Positions 40,701 to 46,700 of a DNA stretch of 64,000 nucleotides are shown here, in pieces. A model generated the notes under the pieces. That model was given only the letters and a program-made list of their open reading frames with translations, was not told the origin of the DNA and did not search any database. The position numbers and the translations under genes were made by a program. How positions within the stretch are numbered: position 1 is the first letter of the stretch; every line of letters begins with the position of its first letter. Source of the DNA: Sinohyriopsis cumingii (taxonomy: Eukaryota; Mollusca; Bivalvia; Unionida; Unionidae); assembly GCA_028554795.2 (NCBI GenBank), contig CM068842.1:26260590-26324589 (forward strand), written 5' to 3'.

Positions 40701-43700
40701 GATGGTTATTTCAACCCCGTCAGAGCCTTTTAGGGTCAGGTCTAGGTAATTCCCCGGGCTGAAAATTACAGTGCAGAGAGCAAGTTGTGCCACTCTGACC
40801 ACACTCCCACCTCCATGATAAAGGAGCTGCACCTCTCCAAGCCCAGAAATGAGAGTTGCACCAGTTGTGATTGACAAGCAGCACCCTCTCAGAGCCCATA
40901 GCTTGCTGATGGCAACAAGGCAAATCAAGCACCCTGGTAGGGGAGAGCTCGAATCTAGTCACCTGACCAGTCACCATCAGTGGTGGGTCACTTGTCAGTG
41001 TTCACTGGGCACCAGTCTGCAAGTGCCAGTCACCTGTCATTTGAAACTGTTTGGTTCAGGGATTGGATTGAGACTTTCCCTTTCTCCAGGGTACCAGTTA
41101 ATCCAGTTGGGGACTGTTGGAAGTTGGCATACATGTGCCAGACTAGGAAAGGGGATCAGCTCGGCACCCCTTCCCCCTTTTCTATAGATCCACATAATCC
41201 CTATGGCAGACATGATTTTTATCTGTTTAAAGTGGAATTCCACTTTTCTCCTGACATGAAAAAGACTTTTCTTGATATAGTCTGTTTTTTATATCATCTC
41301 CAACCTGGTTTTAAAACGATCTGTCTGGTTCCATTCCGCAACAACCCTTGTAAATTATTTCCATATATTAATTAGCACACGACTCTCGTAAAGAGTATTC
41401 TGATTGGTCAAAGGTTTAAATTCATCCAGTGAATCTTTGTGTAATGGAAACTGATGGCAATGAAAAGAAGAAGAATGCTTGCAAAACATGGTGTCCCGAG
41501 TTGTTGAGAGAGACCATGACACTGAAAGTTTACATAAAGGTTTAAAAAACATGGAAATAGGAATGGTTGGAGCAAAAAGTTGATGGAAATTTTGTTGGTC
41601 AGTTTATAAGAAAACTGAACGCTAGAGGACTGGCATTTTGTGACTTCTGCAAGAAAGATCTGAATTACGGTAATCGCGGTTGGAAGAGTTTGGAAAAGCA
41701 CCTACAAAAGAAGCTGCATATGGAAAAATTGAGCTCAGAAGGCATCTGTAAAAAGTGCAGTTAATTACTATAAGAAGAAAGATTTCTTGCATAGAGAACA
41801 GATGTAGCCCTCTGTCAGAATATGCGCACTGCAAGTCGCCAATACAAGCACCAGCTTGAAAGGATAAAGGCTCTCATTGTGAAGGAAATGAAACAGTTGC
41901 ACATTGAGCCAAAAAAGTCAGTGGTATCAAAAAGGAAGGCTAAAGAAATTTTTGCCAATGTTGCAAAAAGAGCCCAACCGGCATATCAACAGGTTGTGTC
42001 CATTGGAGAAAAAGACAAGTAAATGTATGGGATTATTTATATATAGTTGATGTACTTGGGTGTTTATTTTACAGATTTGTTATGAAAAGAGAAGTATAAT
42101 ATATTTACTGCAAAAATTGACAAATTCTTGTGACCTAATTATGATGTGAACACTAACATGCACATGAAATAACTTCAGCATCAATAGCATTGGAGAAAAA
42201 ATTCATGTGACAATAAATAGTGAAATTATTGAAGTTAAGTTGAACATTTTTGGTAGTTTATTAGTTTTTCAAATGATTGTTTTGGTTTATTTTATGATCA
42301 GCAGGAGCAGTTTTTTTATGGGTGTAAATGCATTTTTGGCCGGGTTGAAGGCACTGCCCCTCGAGACCCCATTGGGAGAGGACTGCCAAACGTCCCCCCC
42401 CCCCTAAAATGTTTTCAGCTTTTTTTTATGGAAGATCAAAATCATGTCTGCTATGGGTTATGGGAACATCCATTCCAAGGAAATGAATGGTCCTCCACAT
42501 TTACGCAGATATGGACTCCATACACTTTACATTGTAGCATCATCTGCTTATAAAGTAGAGTCAAGAAGAAAGAAGGTAGGCTGTGAGTATGGTCAAGAAA
42601 CTTTCCACTGTATAAGAGAGACATGCGGTTGTCTCCCTAGAGTGAAAGTATGATGTCAGTTTTAATTGACTTGAATGGGGTCGAGGCAGTACAGGCCAAG
42701 ATATTGCTTTCTCTGGTCCACTGCTTCCTCCTGACCACCAACTCAGGTGGTTAAGGAAAATAAGATTTGATCTTTTGACAAGGCAGTAAATGAAGCTTAT
42801 GATCTTTTACCCTAAGAGTTGTGTCCTGATCTCTCAGGCTCAGAGGATAGAAAATTAGTTCAGAGAGACCCTCAGGGTCTACCTTATGAACAGATCTCCT
42901 TTCAATCCCAACATGTTCATGGTCAGGTAGCTTTCTCCACATTTTGCAAGGGCCAGGGGTTTGCTAGGCAGTATAAGGTGTGGTCAGTTCATTCTACACT
43001 GTAACCTCTGGTCTTTGTGGCTAGTTATAGGGTAAACTCCCCTGCCTGCCTGCCTGCCAATCTTATCTTGGAGGGTGTTAAACAACCAGTCTCTGGTGTT
43101 CTACCACAAGATTTTCCTGGTATCCAAATAGGCAGAAAATTTGTACTGTCAACTTTTCCACCTTAAACAGGTTTTTTAAGGAGGAACATCTCACAGCTTC
43201 AGTCATGAATGTCACAAGACCTGGCAACTGGGCAGTCTCCATCAATCTCTAGCAATGTGTTGCTTCACATCTGTTTTTTTCTCCTCAAAGGAAGCACCTT
43301 TGGGTTTTGCCTGGACTGGGAGGTTTTCCGATTTTCACTGACATTAGGCCTAGCGTCCATATTTCACTGTCTGGGGCCTTGCCTCCATATCTATAGTTTT
43401 TATCAGAAAAACGGGAGTTGTTGCCACCCACTGTGGATCCCTTTCCTACAGTGTTTTGATGACTTGTTGATCTATAATTGCTCTTAGACTCACTCAAACA
43501 TATCTGTTTTGCTGCTAGTCCATATTGACCCTGCTGGGCCTTTCATGCAACCAAGAAATTAGAGGTAGTTGCATCTCACAATTTCATATCCATGAGGATG
43601 AATTTCTTCACATACAGGGCTAAAGTACATGTCCCATGGGACACAGTAGACAGAATCAGTGGTCCTGTTGAAGGTGCTGAGACCCAGGACTTTTTGTTGG

Positions 43701-46700
43701 CATGCCTCTATCTGTCCCTTGTGGGAACCTCTATCTCCATGACAGACTTGCTTCCCCTGGAAAGACTGCACTTGTGCTCCTTCAGTTTCTCGTTGTTGCG
43801 AACTGCAGAGGGATGCCCTGGCTGATCAGATTGCTCAAGGATGACTTTAACCACCACTCAAGTTGGTTGGAAAAAACCAGGACCAATTTCTGACAAGTGT
43901 CCCCATGTATGCCCCAGAACACCAACCCTGTCTAGGGTGATGACTTTGAACTAGATGGACTAGTTCTTCACAATTCAAGGTCCTGGATGAATCTGCATAA
44001 ACAACTTGGTATTTAGGGTGGTAGTTCTAGTCCTGCATGGGTGTGTCAACAAATTAAGTTGTCTCTGTATGACGTCTCCAACAACAATAGGTTTAAATAA
44101 TATACAACATATAACTTTAAAACCTTATAAATGACTTTCTTTTATCATTCTTATATAGTATATAGACTAGTCAGAGCCCAGGCTTTGCTATCCAAAAATT
44201 AATATTATGTTGCTAATGTTTCTTTTATTGTACATTTATTTTCTAACCATGAGCATGTGACATTAAGCAGTTACTCAGTATAGCAAATCTGATATATCAG
44301 ACAACCCCCAGTCCTTCTGTTGAGTATATTGGTTACAAAAAGACTTATTTCACTTTGTACAAAGTATAAAGAATTGACTACCATAAGTAGTACTTATGTC
44401 TGCTCTGCAGTTGATACAGTTTGTTCTCAAAGACCGTGCTTATTTCAGGTGGTACTTACTAATAAGATGACAACCAAACTGAACGGCAGTGGGGACAGTG
44501 GTGCACATCTTGTTCCTGCACTAGGGGAAAGTTGGGGCCATGCCTGCACAATACGAGTCATTCTGTGCTGGGAGGGAGACCAACGCAGGGCATGGCTGTA
44601 CAAATCACCTTCCCAAACAGAAACCACAGTTCCCTACCAGATAACTGTGAGAAAATTTTCATCATGTAGTGTTAAGCTTCATTTAGAATTACTTCCTCTG
44701 CAAAAAGATATCATATCTTTCATTTTTACCTTCTATGGCATTGTTATTGATGAGAATGTTTATTTTTCTCATACATTCCAAACCAGACAACATGAAATTC
44801 AGGGCACTAAGAAAAACTATTTTGTATTATCCAGGTTTAATGATAAAAGGGTATTCTTATTTGTGAGATAGAAAACATTTAAGTCAGACATTATTTTCTT
44901 TAAAGATAACATATTAATGTCAGACCTCTAGAAATTTAAAAACTTTCACCAAAATTTAAGATACATTTTTCATCACTTTAGAAATATAAATCACCAAATA
45001 ACAAATTACATGTAAAATAAAAATATTGATATAGCAGTTTCTAAAAATTCTATTAATATTATCATCACAGACAATAATCATAGTGCATAAAACACATAAA
45101 ATTTACTTTCTTTTCAGAATAAACTCAACCATACAACATACTTCTTTTTCAGTATAATGTATTCTGCTGAATAGGAACAACTAAAATGTGAGAATAAGTG
45201 AGGGGAGTGGATTTATTTTTTTACCCAAATAGCTAATTATTTATGATCTAAATAACTAAAAAATTCCATGTCCTATATGAGTGATCTGCAGGTGTATTAA
45301 CAACTGTTAGCTGTGTCCCCCACCCTCCAAATCTGGGAGAAACACCATTTTAGAGGGACAAATGGAAATAATACTAATAGTACATAATGCCTTAATTAAA
45401 ATGAGATAATCATGTTTGCTTCAAAAGATTTGTCACCTTAACTTTGTGGTCTGCACTCTGCTATCATATTTTCATTGAACACTTACATTAGTGCAATACA
45501 AGTTTTATTATGTGCTCAAGGAATTTATGAAAACACCATGGAATGTTTTTTCCAGATCAGGCTCTCTCATTTAAATTATTATCTACTAGCATTTATTATA
45601 ACAAATACCTGTGTTTTCTAAATTACTTTTCTTTCCGACAAAAAAATCATTAGTTAAATGACAAATTGTTTATCTGCATAAATGTAGTCTCTTTTTTCAT
45701 TCACAAAAAAAATGGTCTTTTTTGTCATTAGGGTGACTTTAACTTCGAAAATATGTTACACTAATGGCTGTCAAACACTTTACATAGGAACTCAAATGAT
45801 CATCAGAAACTTAATGTTTTCAGATAACTTATTTTAAAAAGATGTTCATTGTCATCTTACAGTTTTATCACCTTTTGTGATTTTGGACATTGCTAGCACT
45901 AAACATGTGCAGACTTGCACCCATGACGAGTTGTAGACGTTAAAAAAATTCTGATGAAAAGCATGCTCAAGAGTGTGCACAAGGTCAAGATCTGGTGGAC
46001 ATAGGATGAAAAATTGCCCATGTTGAGTGTGCAACACTGCAGCTGATGACATGGTCTATTCCTAGACAAAACAGTAACATCACTATCTCAGAAAACTAAC
46101 TATAGCATGTGCTGATGTTCTTTTGACCAAATAAACTTATTTATATTTGAGTGTTATTGCAAATGGCCAAGGGCTAACCTACAAGGTTATGTTTCATTTT
46201 GAATTTCACTGTCCTTGAATATCAAATACTGGCCATCATTGTGTATAATTTGGGATTAATTATACCAAATGTGATTAAGAGTTTTCATTCAACAGTAACA
46301 GTTTAGTCACACCTTTTCACGCCAAATTTGTCAAGTCGTTACTCTGACTCTAATTGTACATTTACCACTTGATCATGTTTATAATATCAGCTGAGAACTA
46401 CTTCCACCATGCATCAACAAAGTCATTCTAGTTTTCCAGTTTGATTAGATCAATATCGGATATTGATCTGGCATGCGTAAATTTATGTATTGAGTTCTAG
46501 ACCCTGTGTAACTCTGAACAAAACTGGCAAACAAAACAGAAGAGAAAAAGTGGCTTGGGACACCTGCTTGTTAACTCAATAATTACTGATCTGATAGGTG
46601 AAAATGTTATTATCATACTGTTGAAATAAGGTCTGAAAACCAATGGTTGCTCAGTCATGTGTCTGGCATTGTGTGCTATTTTACATAACTGCTCTCAATT

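Larger units (their letters stand above)
41217..42450 (+). mobile_element. hAT-like element copy 2, CAGACATG ends, 6-bp TSD
   Basis: 1234 bp. The terminal repeats CAGACATGATTTT are nearly perfect at both ends, and CTATGG flanks it (41211-41216 and 42451-42456). It is homologous over its length to 34209-35514. Internal frames: a BED-like zinc-finger fragment (41567-41764) and a 66-codon frame (41822-42022). No catalytic domain is present, so it is non-autonomous. It lies in RAD51C intron 5. Confidence 0.8.

Noticed and set aside
40488-40928. 146-codon - frame
   Set aside because: No recognisable domain; overlapping frames on both strands in GC-richer, probably retroelement-derived DNA. Kept only as an unassigned segment.
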